This document shows, in pieces, positions 32,065-43,369 of a stretch of 64,000 nucleotides of DNA (positions are counted from its first letter, which is position 1; each line of letters starts with the position of its first letter). The position numbers were made by a program, and so were the translations under genes. This DNA comes from Melanopsichium pennsylvanicum (Eukaryota > Basidiomycota > Ustilaginomycetes > Ustilaginales): the NCBI GenBank assembly GCA_900208305.1, contig OAPG01000007.1:531001-595000 (forward strand), given 5' to 3'. Below the pieces are notes generated by a model. It did not search any database and was not told the origin of the DNA. It saw only the letters and a list, made by a program, of their open reading frames with translations.

Positions 32065-32134
32065 GGAGGAGGAGGAGGATGAGGGAGAGGGAGGATGAGG
32101 GAGAAGGAGGAGGAGGGAGGAGGAGGGACGGGAA
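32065..32134 (+). repeat. GGA-rich purine tract
   Basis: Repeated GAGGA, GGGA and GGAGGA units over about 70 bases, about 140 bp after the first purine tract and about 1.5 kb upstream of the HSF-type gene's ATG. Confidence 0.7.
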
Positions 32135-35100
32135 TGCGGATTCGTGGAAGCAGTGGAAAGGGGCCCGTTGAACAGGAAGCAGAGCTACGCGGTGACTGCC
32201 AAAAGAAACGCTTTCAAGTTTGACCCGATGAAAGAGGGTGGAAGGCTAAGAGGCAAGCTGAGACGCAGATGAACATCAGCGCCTGTTCTTGTCATGTCTT
32301 GACAGTTGAGAGTGCGTGTCTCTGTGGCTGGGTTTGTGTGCGTCGGGAGGATGTCATTTGAATGTTTGAGTTCATGCGACAAGGACCAAGGCGGCGGGTC
32401 TCTGTACAAATTGGGTGTAAGCTAGGTTACATGTAGGACAGCGAACAGCGGATAGCGGCCACGAGGCTCGTGAGTCGAGCGTTTCATTTGTGTTTCTGTG
32501 TAGAAAAGATACACAGAAGAGAGGGAAACATGGCTGAAGAAACGAGGTGCAGGATGCAAGTCAGCCAGCGCATCCATGCTTCAGTATGTTGGTTGCGATT
32601 TTCGGGTGGCTGAACCCAGAAGTAGCGGAAACAGCAGCAGCAGCAGCAATAGGGGCAATTGTGTAATTTTACTCTGTAGTCGACTAGCAGAAGAAGAAAA
32701 CGTCGCAGGACGAGATGACGCGGGCGGAGGGATGCAACATTGTTTTCAACCGCGATCAGTGCAAGAATTAATTTGGTTGGTTACTACACTGTAAAGTGCA
32801 AAACGGCAAGAAAAGCATCGCATGAACGGGGAGGCTGCGCGTGGCGAAAAATGCAAAGCCGTTTTGCAGCCTTGTGACGGGGGACAGTAAGCCTGAAAAA
32901 ATGGATGGAGCCGCACAAGCCACAAAAGGCGAGGGAAGCAAAAAGGCGTCTCGGCAGAGCCTCGGCAGAGCAACAAAACAGCTATGCGATAGTGAGCCAA
33001 AAAGAGAGAGAGACAGAGAGAGAGAAGGTCAAAATGAATTTGCAATTTCGGGAAAGAGGCATCCAGAGAACCCAATTCGAGTACCTACCGATTATACAAT
33101 ATCAATTACAGTGCACGTTGTACACCATGTGAGGTGAAGCATATTAATATACCTGTTTGACAGACTAGTCACCCGAGCCATCAATTTTGGATAGCGCAGA
33201 CGCAAGCAAATGCTCTGAGAATTAAAAAAAAAATAATTATCAAAAGGCAAGCTGAATGGGCAAGGGAGTAATGACGAAGGGCAAAGCAACAGGGAGAGAG
33301 AGTTGCCTGTAAAAAAAAAAGCAATCTCTCGAAAACTGACACAATCACATGTGGTAGCTGCACGAGAAATTCATGGAACGGGCTAAATTTCGGATAAAAC
33401 TGAAAGTTGAATGTGTGCCTTAACAAAAATCGATCCAAAAAAGCAAGAAATTCAACGTTAAAATTGATGACACCGACAGAAAGGTCGGATTAACCGAACG
33501 GCAAACGCCAAGAGAGACGAATCATGCGAAATCGTTTTTTTTCTTTTCTTTTTATGTTTTAATTATGATCGACTGCATCGTTCAGCCACGAGTCACTCTT
33601 CTCAGAACCATTTCGTGCTTCTCGAACCTAGCGGGGGAAATGGTTGGCTCTTACTGATCTACTCGAATCCTCAAGAAAAGTACCTGAAGCGGGGGTTTTA
33701 AGCATTGGCATGAGTGAGAGGAATATAGAAGTACCAAACACGTTAGTTCGGCTGATGATTTGCAATCCAGGCACGAGCCAAACGCACATACTCTGTGCTT
33801 ACACGCACGCACACACACACACACTCTCTCTTTTGGTGCTGGTGTTGGTCCTGGCTGCAGACTTTGGACGTCCGATATGTTCGAGAGTTGGACCACGGCC
33901 CAAGACACGGGACAATCGACTTGCGAGCCGATCAGCCTTTCGGTAATGATCCTACCTAATCCGCTCGTATGTCATGCAACAAGTGAGATGAGCTCGCTTG
34001 GCCGCTTTGTCTTGGAATGCATATTTTGCTTGAACTTACAAGCAAACTCCCAGTGACGACCAGGTCGGAGAGGAGAGGGGTGAACCACATAGATAGACTG
34101 ACCGGATGACTGGCTGACTCAGACCGAAGCTGTGCAGTTCCGATTCGGAAACATTCGTTGTGAATCTCAAGCCCAACTTGTTCTGATAGGGAGGAGTTGC
34201 TGCGAAACAGGCGCGGGTGTGCCGCCACGCACATAAGTTTAGACGACAAGTGAGACGATGCAAAGCAAGCGCGCTTCGATCCAGGTGTGCCACATTTTTG
34301 CTGGACCGCGTGGGCGAATTCGGTTCGCAAAGAATGCGGCATCAACACTGTGTGATATGTGTTGTCCGCTCCGTTTAATACAAATTTAACTCTATACTAG
34401 ATTCGGCTTCACGGCATAGGCTCCTTTTTTTCTTTTTCTTTTTCTTTTTCTTTTTTTGAAATTTTCTTTTACGTTGGGAACGCTCTACAGATCTCACCCC
34501 GTAGATGCTTCGAAAGTGCATGACGGGCATAGACGTAGCCATGGACTCGTCATTCTGAATTCTGCCAATGAGCTCATTCTTCTGAGCAAACGCAAACAAG
34601 TTGGTGTCATATCATGTACCCTCGAGATGTTTGCCTCCTTTGTCTTGCCAGCGAAACCATCCGTCAGCATACGAACGGGCTGGTTTCTAGTAATTTGCAT
34701 GGATCGAAGGCTCAGCCATATTTCACAGCATCAAAGCACAGCCAGGTTTCATTCACCTCGCTAATTCTTTCAACAGCAACGCTCGACGCAAAAAGCCGTA
34801 ACTTGTCCGGATCGATGCCTTTTTTGTTGCTCTCGCAATTTTCGATTTCGGCTACATGAACAGCGGTCAAAGTTGGGACAACAAGCGAAAGGGAACAATC
34901 GAAATGAAGCATAAAGTCACTTGCAAAGAGATTGTCACTGCTTGGCATGCATTACGCTTCTTTAGCAGAAGTTGGCGATTCTCCGAGGCTAAACAGCACA
35001 GTCTACCTTATGACAACTTGATTTGTGTAGAATCAGGACAGAGGAATTGAATCGGAACGGACCGAGTGAGTTCAAAGAGGCTGACAACATTTAACAAAAA

Positions 35101-38100
35101 AAAACAAACAAAAAAGGGCATCATTCCGAATCGTGACACTAAGACTAGATAGAAGTCGAGATAGAGAGGTCTACCGTAAGCGCGCACTGCAAAGGAAAGG
35201 TGTGACACACACATACAAGCCGCTATGAAAAATTTGTCAGAAAATTAAAAAAGAAGCAAGTTGCCCAATCGTCGGTCGAGTCCGATGTCCCTTGCCGATT
35301 GTATGCGTGTTGTCCATTCATGCTGTCTCGCTAGACAAGGAGACAGCGTTGCGCTCTCTCTGCATGAATCGATATGGTTGACATTGAACCCACACTCAAA
35401 ATCACCTTGAAAGGTGATCCTCACTCTTTACACTATTTTCACTTTTGGTTCCAAATTGCCATGCGATACGCCCTTGAATGCGTCTGTATGTGTATCTTTA
35501 GCACTCCCAGCGTGTCATGTCCCAAGTCCGTCTGAACGGGTGCCTGGCAAGGGAAGAAAAGCTTGGCACCGGGTCCTTTTTTTCTTTTTTTTTTCTTCTT
35601 TTTTTGATGCGTTCTAGATCCGTCGGTCCAACCTCGGTAAAAGCACCTTTTCTTTTCGCTAAGCTGAGCTCACATCTTGAGCAGCTCATCCTAGCGCATC
35701 TGGGATCACGAATGCGCAGCGATAGATGGTGCTTCATGTCGTGAACACAGCACGAAACGAGAGGCGTCTAGGAGAGCCACAATGCTGCAAGTCGCATACT
35801 GTACAGGGCGAGTTGAGCGTCTGCGTTTCAAAGCACTGCTTTCTGCGATCCAAATCTGGGCTACTGATGCATCCGTCCATTTTTTTTTTTCGAGCGATAT
35901 CGAGACAATATGCATGTGGCATTGTTCTAGGTGAAGACCAAATACCGGGACGGGACACGTCAACTGGCATTCCAACCCAAACCATGGCAAGAATGCGACA
36001 GTAAGAAAAATGCAAGGCGGAATTGAAGCAATCGCATCGGTGTGTCGTGTGGCTTGGGAGCTAGCAGCTGCGCGGAACGAGTCAAGATAGTCCAAGCCAG
36101 ATGAGTCCGGAGTCCGTGCTCGGCGTTCGGGTAAGAGCAGAACAAGGCGAGTGACCGAACAAGGTTCAGCGTTGTGCTCAAGGTTTTGTCGGGACAAGAT
36201 TCAGGAACAGCTTGAAGCGAACGGAGTTGAAGAAAAAGAATCCAATTTATCTTGTGTGCCTGAGCTGAGCTGCGCTGAGAGGCGGGGATGATTCATTCCA
36301 GCCATGACGTGGCTGAGTTCACCGTGTCAAAGAAAAGTTGAAGCACGAGCGGAGATTGAAAGCACTAGAGAAATAAGCCCCGTCACAATTTGTACCTTTT
36401 TTCCTCTCGTCCACTTTGATTGTTCTTACTCGGTGCAACGTCAATTTCAAATCTTGAAGCTCTGCAAACGTGCTCAAAAGCGGAGTATGGAATTCACACA
36501 CACTCCAGATGCGGCGCTTGAAACTGGCAAAGATTACACGAATGACAAGTGGGCTCAACTCAGATTTCGAGACATGCTCGCATCACGGTTTCCACGCGAA
36601 GTCGCAGCTGCCGCAAGGAACAACTAAATTTTCCATCACTGCTGCTTTGGTCGGAAATGTACTACTATAGCGTGCATCCAGCCGGCAGCTTTCAAATAGC
36701 CACTCAGAGCACCACGTCGACTACAGCGGACTTGAGATTGTTTTCTTGTATTTCTGCTAAATTCCGCGCCAAGAAATCAATCTCGCCTTTTCCATCAATC
36801 CATGTGGTCTCTCGATGTTATTAAAACAGTTTGATTGTATCTTATACGTTCTTAAAGACAGTCACAATCGGAGAGATCACCGAGACAATACTAAATTACT
36901 CACTCTCGTTGTCTCCTCTTCTGGTGCAAGATTGACCAGAATACCGTGATCCGCGGGGCAATACAGTTTGCTTTTCGCGTCCATAAGCCTTTCGAACCAT
37001 TGCAGCTGCGTGAGCAAGGCAATGCGGGGTTGTGTCTGCGTTGAGTTCTACTGTACGAGTCTTCGAAATCGAATCTTGAGTGCGGGTCCATCGGCATGCG
37101 CATTACAATGCAATCTTGCAGAAGCTCGCTTAGAGTAAAGAGTCGGGAGTGAGCAAGTCACAGCCAATTGAGCGATGGGATGCTGACCAACTCGGTCTGG
37201 TCATCAATATCATGGAAAAAAAAAAAAAACCAACTTTGCAGCAGAGAAAATTGGGACGCCAACGGTGACCTTGCGCATCCCGGATGTGATTCAAGAAAGA
37301 GAAGGCGAGGACGAAAGTAAAAGGGGGAAAACTGTTTCACTCTCCTGTTTTGCTGGCAAGACTCACCGGTCTCGCCATCCTGGGTGCGATATGAGGTCCA
37401 TGTAGAACAAACAACCCTTCTGTTCGACACTGAACATAATTTGGCTTTCTGTTGTTGCAATTGTGCACTAGAAGCATGTGAGTGTCGAATGTTCACTGGG
37501 ATGCTTTGGCCGCGGTTGAATTCGAATCATGCAACATCCCATCATGTGGGTGAACAATTACTGTTTGCTAGAAGCGCGGTTGCCACGCACGCATGATGCC
37601 CAATCTTTTCTTCCACTCGCTACTGCCGCATCCACCGAGTGAACAAGAATGCTATGATACCATGCATGCTCTCGATTCATGCAGCACAATACAGTAACAA
37701 TCGCACCATCAACTTTGACTTCAACGCTTGGTTTTCCCGTTGGTAAAAGTTCATTTTCAAATTCGGATGCTCTTTCGTATTTCTTTCTATCTGTCGACTC
37801 ACTGCCGAATTTTATTTTTATATATATTTTTTTCCCTTCCTTTTTTCGTTTTCCGTTGCAAGAGTTCAACATGACCCAAGTTTCAGTGCGAGAAGCTGTT
37901 ACTAACCTAGTATGATTGAGTCACGCAGCCAACTATACGAAAGAGTAAATTCAAACAGTATAGTCGCATGTGTCGCCAACAAGAAACACAAAAAGACTCG
38001 ATCTTTGCAGCGTCTTGAATGTCTTTCTCACAATCCCAGGTGTACATTCTGAGGTGGAGATACACGCTTAGCGCTCACAAGGACTCCGACTCTAATGATG

Positions 38101-38888
38101 AGCGATTCTGATACCTTACCTCCCCAGCTACTTTCGATGAAGCGTTGTGAAACCATTGAGTCGAAACGTCGCGTTGTTCTCTGTTAGCTCTTTCATCCCC
38201 TATTGGAAAGCGTTTTCACCTTGGTGTGACATAACTTCGACATCATGACCGGAACGGATTCTGCTCCTTTCAAACCCAGCAATCGTGTGACCTTGGCATC
38301 CTGCCTATAGGCTTTGTGTGAGTACCTGCATTGTCCAACACTCAATTCTTGTGAGCAGAACACCATCAGTCGTATCCATTCATGCTTTACAATTCGGCCT
38401 CGTCCCATCCTACCGTACTTGGATACGGAGCTCAAGCTGGCCCGAGAATGTGGCTTGCACATCGTTCCGCGTCTGCATACGTAGCAACCCGATCAGAAAA
38501 ACAAAACACACACACCAAGAAGTTTTGTGTCCGATCATAGAGGAATGATAGTCCCGCCAGCATTCGATTTCGGCGAAAAGATTGGGACAGAAAGTGCCTT
38601 GAGCCACGGCTTCGACGTAGAGTCTTTTCCACACACGATGCATCGAATCAGCTCAAGAAGTGGTGCGTTGCAACAAGGCTCGAGTATGGACCCGATGTTT
38701 GTGTAGGATGCTTCACTTGCACTAAGAGCGACATCCTTGCAACTAGAGCTCCCCCCGACGTTCTGACTGCCTAGTCTTTCTTGTGAGCTGGCGCGCTCAG
38801 TATGTAGATCACTCTCCCAACGAGATGGGAATTTTTATTTCGCTTCAAATGTTAGGGTGGTCAGCTCACATTTAAGGTCAAGAAAATA

Positions 38889-38894
38889 CACGTG
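38889..38894. promoter_or_regulatory. CACGTG palindrome upstream of BRX1
   Basis: An E-box-type hexamer 188 bp before the BRX1 start codon. The same hexamer occurs 392 bp upstream of RPL27 (8483-8488). bHLH factors such as Cbf1 bind it in fungi; use here is not shown. Confidence 0.35.
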
Positions 38895-39081
38895 ACCTGA
38901 AATTTTCGACTAGAATCCTCCTCACGATTACGGATTTTTTTTTTGTTCTTCTTCCAACTGTAATTTTTGCTGCTCCACATCAGCTTTGCTTCACCATGCC
39001 TTTCCCCTAGCCACCATCATTGTTACTTGCTCTCTACATCATACCGGTCACCTACACACCACCTACGATCAAAGCTTGAAA

Positions 39082-40032
39082 ATGGCGTCTGTATTCCAGC
39101 AGGCATCCAAGGCATCTAAAGGCAAGCGCAAAGCCGATGCCGCTGATGACGACTCTTCTGCTAACAACAATGTCGTCCCTATTCGCCGCAACAAGCAGCG
39201 AGTGCTTATGCTCCCTTCGCGCGGTGTGACCTCTCGCATGCGCCATCTGATCAACGACCTCGAATCGCTCATGCCTCACGCCAAGAAGGATTCCAAACTC
39301 GACTCGAAATCCCAACTTCATCTCTTGAATGAGCTCGCCGAGTTGCACAATTGCAACAACACGCTATACTTTGAAGCGCGCAAACGCGAGGATCTGTACA
39401 TGTGGGCCTCCAAATCACCCAATGGACCGAGTGCCAAATTCCAAGTGCAGAACATCCACACCATGGACGAGCTCAAAATGACCGGAAACTGCCTCAAGGG
39501 CTCTCGACCTATTCTTTCCTTCGACAAGGAGTTTGACGAGAAGCCGCACTGGACACTGATCAAGGAGATGTTCACACAGATGTTTGGCGTGCCAAAGGGA
39601 GCCAGAAAGAGCAAGCCGTTTGTTGACCACGTCATCTCGTTCTCCATTGTGGACAACAAGGTTTGGTTCCGAAACTACCAGATTGTTGAGACGGATCCAG
39701 GCGCAACAGCAATGGCCAAGGTGGACGAGGACAAGGACGCAAAGAAGAAGGCAAGTCACAGCGCAAAGGGAGAGGCAAAGCAGCCCAAGTTGGTCGAAAT
39801 CGGACCCAGGATGGTACTCTCACCCATCAGAGTGTTTGAGGGAAGTTTTGGTGGCGCGACCGTGTTCGAGAATCCTGAATACATTTCGCCCAATGCGATC
39901 CGACACATGATCAGGAAGAAGAAGGGTGACAAATACGCAGACAGGGTCAACCAGAACGAGACGTTCAAGACCAAGAAGGACCGACTCAAGCCTCAGGAAG
40001 ATGCTCTCAGCCGTAAAAGGGTCTTCGCATGA
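39082..40032 (+). CDS. BRX1: Ribosome biogenesis protein BRX1 (Brix domain)
   Basis: A single-exon gene of 316 residues from the ATG at 39082 (MASVFQQASKASKGKRK); the open frame upstream is leader. The Brix domain spans about residues 35-260: RVLMLPSRGVTSRMRHLINDL at its start, HNCNNTLYFEARK, GNCLKGSRPILSFD, and LVEIGPRMVLSPIRVFEGSFGG near its end. A basic linker interrupts it at about 220-240 (KDAKKKASHSAKGEAKQPK). The C-terminus is highly basic. BRX1 is a nucleolar factor needed for early 60S subunit assembly and 27S pre-rRNA processing, working with Ebp2. It is not spliced. Confidence 0.96.
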   Translation: MASVFQQASKASKGKRKADAADDDSSANNNVVPIRRNKQRVLMLPSRGVTSRMRHLINDLESLMPHAKKDSKLDSKSQLHLLNELAELHNCNNTLYFEARKREDLYMWASKSPNGPSAKFQVQNIHTMDELKMTGNCLKGSRPILSFDKEFDEKPHWTLIKEMFTQMFGVPKGARKSKPFVDHVISFSIVDNKVWFRNYQIVETDPGATAMAKVDEDKDAKKKASHSAKGEAKQPKLVEIGPRMVLSPIRVFEGSFGGATVFENPEYISPNAIRHMIRKKKGDKYADRVNQNETFKTKKDRLKPQEDALSRKRVFA

Positions 40033-40628
40033 GCGTAGAGCGGCTCAAGCACTTGTCACTCTTTTCGGTATCTCTTTATCAGAGATGCCAATTCCTGCTC
40101 TGCTACAAAACTCGTCGCTCGGACCGACATCTCTATGCTCCTGTAAAGCACTTGTATCGATACCAATATTTTCTTTTTTTGTCATCTTCTGCATTTCAAT
40201 TAATTCTATCTCATGAGCATGCCTTGCTTGGTTGATATGTGAACTGCCTTGTCAGTGTGATGTGCCAAAGTGAGAGGTGCTTGTATTCCTCGTGCGTGTC
40301 AAAAGAGCATGTGACAGCACTGTGTGATGATAAGTGTGCGACCGATCCTTCCCAATCAACGCTTTGACGACCGATCCTTCCCAATCAACGCTTTGATGGA
40401 TTTTGAGCGGGAATCCTATTTCTTTATTTATTTCTCTTTTGGAAGAAATCACAAAAAAGTGCAACACGCAGCAGCCAGAATGCAAACTGCAGATCATACG
40501 AGAATTCAAACCTGTCATGTCCATCTTATCACTCGAACACATTTCAAGCTTTCACTATCATCAACACACGTTCGCCTCGAGCCTCTTGACCTTCGACAAC
40601 AGTGCATTCAAACACAAATTCTGGAACA
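40033..40628. promoter_or_regulatory. Promoter region of mevalonate diphosphate decarboxylase gene
   Basis: The 595-bp gap between BRX1 and the next gene has no supported ORF. It contains a perfect tandem duplication of 29 bp (40339-40367 and 40368-40396), each copy with a CCAATCA core, about 235-290 bp before the ATG. Confidence 0.5.
40339..40396 (+). repeat. Perfect 29-bp tandem duplication with CCAAT core
   Basis: Two identical, directly adjacent 29-bp units each hold CCCAATCAACG. The CCAATCA word matches the fungal HAP/CCAAT-binding complex consensus, so the duplication doubles a candidate activator site upstream of a sterol-pathway gene. Confidence 0.9.
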
Positions 40629-42095
40629 ATGCCGTCCAACGTTCACCAAGCCACCTGCTCAGCGCCGGTCAACATCGCTGTCATCAAGTATTGGGGCAAG
40701 AAAGATACCACTCTCATCCTCCCCACCAACGATTCGCTCTCCGTCACTCTGGATCAGGACCATCTTCGATCCGTCACCACCGCTCGTGCCGATGCTAGCT
40801 TTTCCAATGGAGATAGGCTATGGCTCAACGGTGAGGAGGAGACCATCAAGGACGGTGGAAGATTGCACAGGTGCATCAACGAGATGAAAAAGTTGCGCCA
40901 GGCCAAGGAGAGCGAGGATGCCAGCCTCGCAAAGGTAAGATGAGCCTCGTCAATCTAAATCTACTCTTGTCCTTCGATCCTCCTGACCATTAACTCCTGA
41001 CCATTATAAGTTTCTTCTTTTCGCTCTGTCATAGCTTTCGGAATGGCCCGTCCACGTCTGCTCTGAGAACAACTTCCCCACTGCCGCTGGCCTCGCCTCT
41101 TCCGCCTCTGGATTCGCCGCGTTGATCGCTTCCCTTGCCGCACTCTACGAGCTCCAACCCCAAGTCTCGTCTTCTCAACTCTCGCGCATCGCTCGTCAGG
41201 GCTCTGGCTCCGCCTGCCGTTCCTTGTTCGGTGGTTACGTTGCATGGCAAGGCGGCAACTCCCCCACAGGCCAAGACTCTCTTGCTGTCCAAGTGGCTCC
41301 TCAATCTCACTGGCCAGAGTTACAAGCCCTCATTTGTGTCGTCTCCGATGCTAAAAAGGGCACTCCCAGTACAGCCGGTATGCAGCAAACTGTTGCTACT
41401 TCACCTTTGTTGCAGCACAGAATTAACGAGGTTGTCCCTAATCGCATGAAGAGCATCTCCGACGCCATTCAGAACAAGGATTTTGACACATTTGCAGATA
41501 TCACTATGGCGGACTCGAACAACTTTCACGCCTGCTGTCTCGACACCTCTCCTCCCATCTTTTACATGAATGACGTAAGCCGAGCTATCGTGCAACTGGT
41601 TGAGGAGTTGAACAAGGCAAGTGAGCAAGAAGGCAATGGAAAGCTGGCAGCCTACACCTACGATGCTGGGCCAAACGCCGTGCTTTACGCTCCTAAGCAG
41701 AACATTGCAAAGATCTTGGCAACCATCAGGCACTACTTCCCAAACGCCGATTTTGATGACACTGTAAGTTGATCCGAGAACCCAGAACCTCATGGCAGGA
41801 ACCCTTTACTGACTTGACACGCCAATCGCGTTATCTTGAAAATCAGTTCGGCCTCCTCGGCAAAGGAGCCAACGCATCTCACCGTGGTCCTCAGGAAGCG
41901 CTTGGTCTGCCTTCGGACCTCCCAGCTTCGTTCAACAAGAATGTCATCCTTGTCCACGAGGCAGGTGCAATTCGCCGTCTGATTCACACTCAGGTTGGCG
42001 ATGGTCCTCGCTTGCTCGAGCGTGGGGCTGGCAAGGAGTCGTTGCTCGGAGAGAACGGTGAGCCACTTCGCTTGCAGCGTGCCAAGCGCGCATGA
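40629..42095 (+). CDS. ERG19: Mevalonate diphosphate decarboxylase
   Basis: Three exons encode 427 residues (yeast 396). Exon 1 is 40629-40934 ([20 protein letters not shown] through DASLAK). Exon 2 is 41035-41763 ([19 protein letters not shown] through FPNADFDDT). Exon 3 is 41847-42095 (FGLLGKG through LQRAKRA). Introns are 100 and 83 nt, both phase 0. Family motifs are intact: [13 protein letters not shown], the ATP-binding [26 protein letters not shown], and the DAGPNAV region. The enzyme converts mevalonate diphosphate to isopentenyl diphosphate with ATP, feeding ergosterol and isoprenoid synthesis. The C-terminal end is somewhat longer than yeast (about 25 residues). A duplicated CCAAT element lies in the promoter. 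Confidence 0.97.
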
Positions 42096-42218
42096 TTCGA
42101 TACTTGAAATGCCGATAAGACGCATACATATATGCACACATACACACACCCAACAAACACTTGTCAATGCTTGAAGCCCATGATCAGATGACCCGCGCCA
42201 GAACGAAGGATGTTGCGG

Positions 42219-43369
42219 CTATGATGCGGGTGCGGAGAGCTTATTCTGCTGTAAGACTGTGAGCGACGATATCCGGAAGGGAGAGTGAGGATCGTTTGGT
42301 CAGCGTCGATTCGAGCAGCCATCGACACGGCTAATGACAGACAAGATCGTGTGTACTCACCTTTTTGTAACCCCTCTCTGAAGGCATCGGTATCGATTCC
42401 ATACATTCTGTCCAACCTGTTTTCCCTAATCAGTTTGACCTCGCCATCATCCTCGTCTGGCTCGACCACCCTCTGTTCCCTTTCGAGTGTGCTGAGTAAA
42501 GGATTTTTGACAACATTGTCCACCCATGGCCCTCGGTATATTTGCAACAAAACTCCATTTAGGCTCATGCCACCCGTGCCTGGAATTCCACCCCCAGTTC
42601 CGAATGACGATCTGCCACTCAACGCTGCAGAAGCGTTGCCAATGATGTAGCCTTGACTGTTGCGTGGAGGTATGGACGAAGGTGGTGGAACGGGATCGGT
42701 AAGAATGACGAATGTGTACATGGTTGGAGTGTGAAGATGCGCGAGGGTGTAGGTGGATGTGGTATAGCTATTGAAATTTTCCGCACTGCATCGTTTAACG
42801 TGACACATTGAGGGAGAGACGAATGCAAGAAAACAGTCAGCACGAAACTTCAGCGTTGTTGAGAGGAGATGAATGAAGAAATGGGTAAGGAACAAGGATG
42901 AAAGCACTCACTCTCCGCCGAGTTTGCGAACCATATTCCGCAAGGAAAACACTACACCATAAACCAACTTGGCCTCCTCATCAAACGGCAATAACCCGTT
43001 CGAGCTCGCATTCACCACGGATTTTGTTGGTACACTAGCTGAACTTGGATCTGCTGGCAACCTTGCGCTCAATGAGTTGCTCATTTCGCGTTGTGTAACT
43101 GGCGAGATACGGGTCACGCCAGGAAGCGAAGGTTCTCCGGGCCTTCGGGCAGGCAGAGGAGCACTACTGGAAGCAAGGTTGGGTGTACCGGTGGTCGCAC
43201 GTTGTATGGACGCTCCTAGAGATGCAAAGCTGGACGTCTGCGCAATGGTCGGAGAAAGAGGCCCTTTAGGTGCTGAAGACGAAGAGGATGCATGGAGATG
43301 AGACCAATCTTGGTGGTAAATGGCATTGCAATACCTGTCAAAGATCCAGAAAGAGTAGACTCGAGCCAT
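42219..43369 (-). CDS. BET5: TRAPP complex subunit Bet5/TRAPPC1 with long insertions
   Basis: Three exons predict 306 residues, about twice the usual 145-159. Exon 1 is 43369-42912 (MARVYSFWIFDRYCNAIYH onward). Exon 2 is 42785-42361. Exon 3 is 42256-42219, ending APAS and stop TAG. Introns are 126 nt (phase 2, donor GTGAGT) and 104 nt (phase 1, donor GTGAGT). The longin core is recognisable in pieces: YSFWIFDRYCNAIYHQDW, FDEEAKLVYGVVFSLRNMVRKLGG, NSYTTSTYTLAHLHTPT, and YRGPWVDNVVKNPL. An ~85-residue Ser/Pro/Ala-rich insert separates the first two pieces, and Gly- and Glu/Asp-rich inserts follow. The last acceptor is uncertain: an alternative at the next AG gives an earlier stop at 42241. Bet5 is a core subunit of the TRAPP tether in ER-Golgi transport. 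Confidence 0.85.

Larger units (their letters stand above)
30561..39081. other. 8.5 kb region without a supported gene, upstream of the HSF-type gene and BRX1
   Basis: This is by far the longest gap in the window. Open frames are short, overlapping in all frames, and none matches a family I know. It holds strong purine tracts on the plus strand (31847-31922 and 32065-32134, i.e. pyrimidine-rich on the HSF gene's strand), a (CA)n at about 33808-33822, a TTTTTC repeat at 34425-34456, and many T- and A-runs. There is a CACGTG at 38889-38894, 188 bp before the BRX1 ATG. Likely contents are a long 5' UTR or regulatory region of the HSF gene, non-coding transcripts, or decayed genes. No transposon terminal repeats or recognisable reverse transcriptase or transposase fragments were seen. 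Confidence 0.6.

Noticed and set aside
35706..36197. Minus-strand open frame of 163 codons in the desert
   Set aside because: Overlapping frames on both strands, Ser/Cys/His-rich random-like composition and no similarity recognised.
36304..36627. Plus-strand open frame of 107 codons in the desert
   Set aside because: ATG-started but with no recognisable domain, leader context or splice pattern; judged chance.
30561..39081. Centromere or transposon remnant
   Set aside because: No terminal repeats, no transposase or reverse transcriptase fragments and no satellite array were seen; base composition is mixed.
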